Below, in pieces: positions 62,373 through 64,000 of a stretch of 64,000 nt of DNA. Numbering within the stretch: position 1 is the first letter of the stretch; every line of letters starts with the position of its first letter. Where the stretch lies: the NCBI GenBank assembly GCA_032191485.1, contig JAVDOI010000001.1, forward strand, positions 34,639,885-34,703,884, written 5' to 3'. Position numbers and translations under genes: made by a program. The notes under the pieces are model-generated. The model did not search any database and was not told where the DNA came from. It saw only the letters and a program-made list of their open reading frames with translations. Source of the DNA: Leptoclinus maculatus (lineage: Eukaryota > Chordata > Actinopteri > Perciformes > Stichaeidae).

Positions 62373-64000
62373 TACGAGATTTGAATCCAAATGTTTGCAG
62401 ACTTATTGTGTCATTTATATTTAAGTGAACTCGTAGTGTTTAGAAGACCAACTAAATCATTTTAGCTTTCACAATTTACCATTTAGCATTTTTTAGTCAT
62501 TATGTGACCAAGGGGAAGAGTATACAGACTGAAAAGCATTGTACAGATGACAGAACGTCAGTGAAATACACATGTAATGTGTGCTGTGTAGCAGTGATAG
62601 AGAAGGTCATGTCTAGTGCTTACCAGGCCATGTATGTTGTACCCACTGTCATGCATTTCAGTTATTCTTTTTGTTAGTTTATAATTCTGCTCAGAATATT
62701 TGCAAAACAATCACACAATGTGTTCATGTCACCACAGTACGATTACACTGTAGGTAGATAAACAATGTTATCGATCATTACGATCTTTGCCAACAAAGTG
62801 TGCACTACAATGGCAGAGGACCAAACTTCAGCAACATTTGCATTGTATGAGGATATAATTGTATTTAAATACTTTAAAATAGTTATCAAATTACAGGATT
62901 ATTCAAGTAAGATAGCACGTGATTTAATATAACTTTAAAGGAAATGAGGAGACAGGAAAAGAAGTTCATATATCGACATGTGAAGCTGTTGTTCAGATGT
63001 GTAGTCTTGAGCTGCTCTGCAGGAAATGCATTTGTAAAACTGGTGAATGTGTCGGAATGCAGAGGATTTTCTGCGCTATTGTCAAAACCGCCTTGAACGT
63101 GAAAAGTTTTTAAAACACTTGATCTCTTTTAGCTGACAGCTGCTTTGATATCAAGTTGTAGAAACACCGGTATGTCTTGAAATTTTCATGTGGATGATGA
63201 GACCTGTTTTTTTTTACAGACTGAAGTCTACGTCAATGTCTTCTCCTCCCTCTCAGTCGGTGTCAGACTGAATATACAATTAATATTTTGACTGCACCAC
63301 AGCATTTGATGTTGTGGCTTCATACTCAGCTCTCATTATTTTGGATGCAAAATGACACAATGACTGAGGATGAATTGCAAACTGTCTGCTGTAATTGGAG
63401 GGTATTTACAGATAGTGGAATCTGTGGAACAAAGAACTACAGACTTGTTTTTAAATGGTTGTCTGGTGTCGAGGTCAAACAGGGATCATCGTCTGATTAA
63501 AACAAGAATCGCTTGTCAGTTTTAGTTTGTAGTTAAATACCTGTGACTGCTACAGTGGCTGCCTGAAGTATCTCCGTGTAATAGTGAGGAGTTTGTTGCT
63601 CTGTATCTCTGTGAGAGATCAGTAGAGGATGCAAGTAGTCTCTACATTATTGAGGCAAAACACTAAAATGAACTTAATTTGGCTTACTTAGAAGTGTGGC
63701 AACATGCAAGCTCAGTATAAGACTGTTTAGAACTAGTGACTCTTTACATTAACCCTTAAATGTGTGTGTGTGTGTGTAAATTAAATACATTTTTAAACTC
63801 ACTGTTACTAGTATTAACAATGATAGTCAGCCAACAACATATTGCTATTAACTTATTGATTTATGTTCATATACATATTGTATATCACCAGTTATCACCT
63901 GCACAGTGTGAAAAAGAAACACTCTTACATCCCTCAGGTCTCTCAAGAAACACTATAAAATGTATATAGACAACACAAAACAAAGACCTCAGAAAATTGT

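Larger units (their letters stand above)
36729..64000 (+). other. galnt18 intron 1, 5' portion (at least 27.2 kb)
   Basis: Begins with the consensus donor GTAAAG. I searched by eye for the next conserved block of the protein (the stretch around YGYNAYLSD before the catalytic domain) and found none, so the intron appears to run past the end of the window. Very long first introns are known for this gene in other vertebrates. Stretches between the repeats listed below are AT-rich without features that I can support. Confidence 0.7.

Overview
The window looks like intronic and intergenic DNA of a percomorph (perch-like) teleost fish. It is AT-rich and gene-poor, with many diverged, fish-type dispersed repeats (for example at 18500-18760, 37950-38300 and 57405-57905). 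Only one gene segment can be named with confidence. Exon 1 of galnt18 (polypeptide N-acetylgalactosaminyltransferase 18) has its start codon at 36491 and a splice donor at 36729. No other galnt18 exon was recognised, so 36729-64000 is read as part of a first intron of at least 27 kb.

Region 1 (1-36100) lies upstream of galnt18. It holds, in order: a terminal-inverted-repeat (TIR) element ending beside an 80-bp AG microsatellite (2103-2882); diverged repeats; a LINE ORF1-like remnant (about 9.8 kb); a complete short LTR retrotransposon with apparently identical 557-bp LTRs, a tRNA-Trp primer site, a polypurine tract and a 4-bp target duplication (10412-13176); a TIR element with TA target sites (14050-14722); a broken LINE reverse transcriptase (21.2-21.9 kb); a 938-bp Harbinger-like element that keeps a TATA box and a short lysine-rich ORF (22343-23280); and a 1.9-kb fold-back-like element whose interior is a 16-bp, CpG-dense minisatellite with an inverted block (25514-27435). 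Two exon-like signals on the minus strand have no family assignment. One is a 105-bp, phase 1-1, six-cysteine candidate (34463-34567), the other a GC-rich island near 31.5 kb.

Region 2 (36100-36490) is the likely galnt18 promoter and 5' leader. It has an inverted CCAAT box and two out-of-frame ATGs that overlap the coding start.

Region 3 (36729-64000) is galnt18 intron 1. It carries three copies of one hAT-like family (40586-45919), two of which face each other and could fold into double-stranded RNA in the pre-mRNA. It also has a 71-bp tandem array with alternating variants (51817-52193), a perfect 58-bp hairpin inside a Tc1-like remnant (52613-52770), a CpG-rich patch with a minus-strand donor-like site (52780-53440), and several older dispersed repeats.

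All calls come from reading the sequence by eye. Element family names are from memory of motifs and were not searched.
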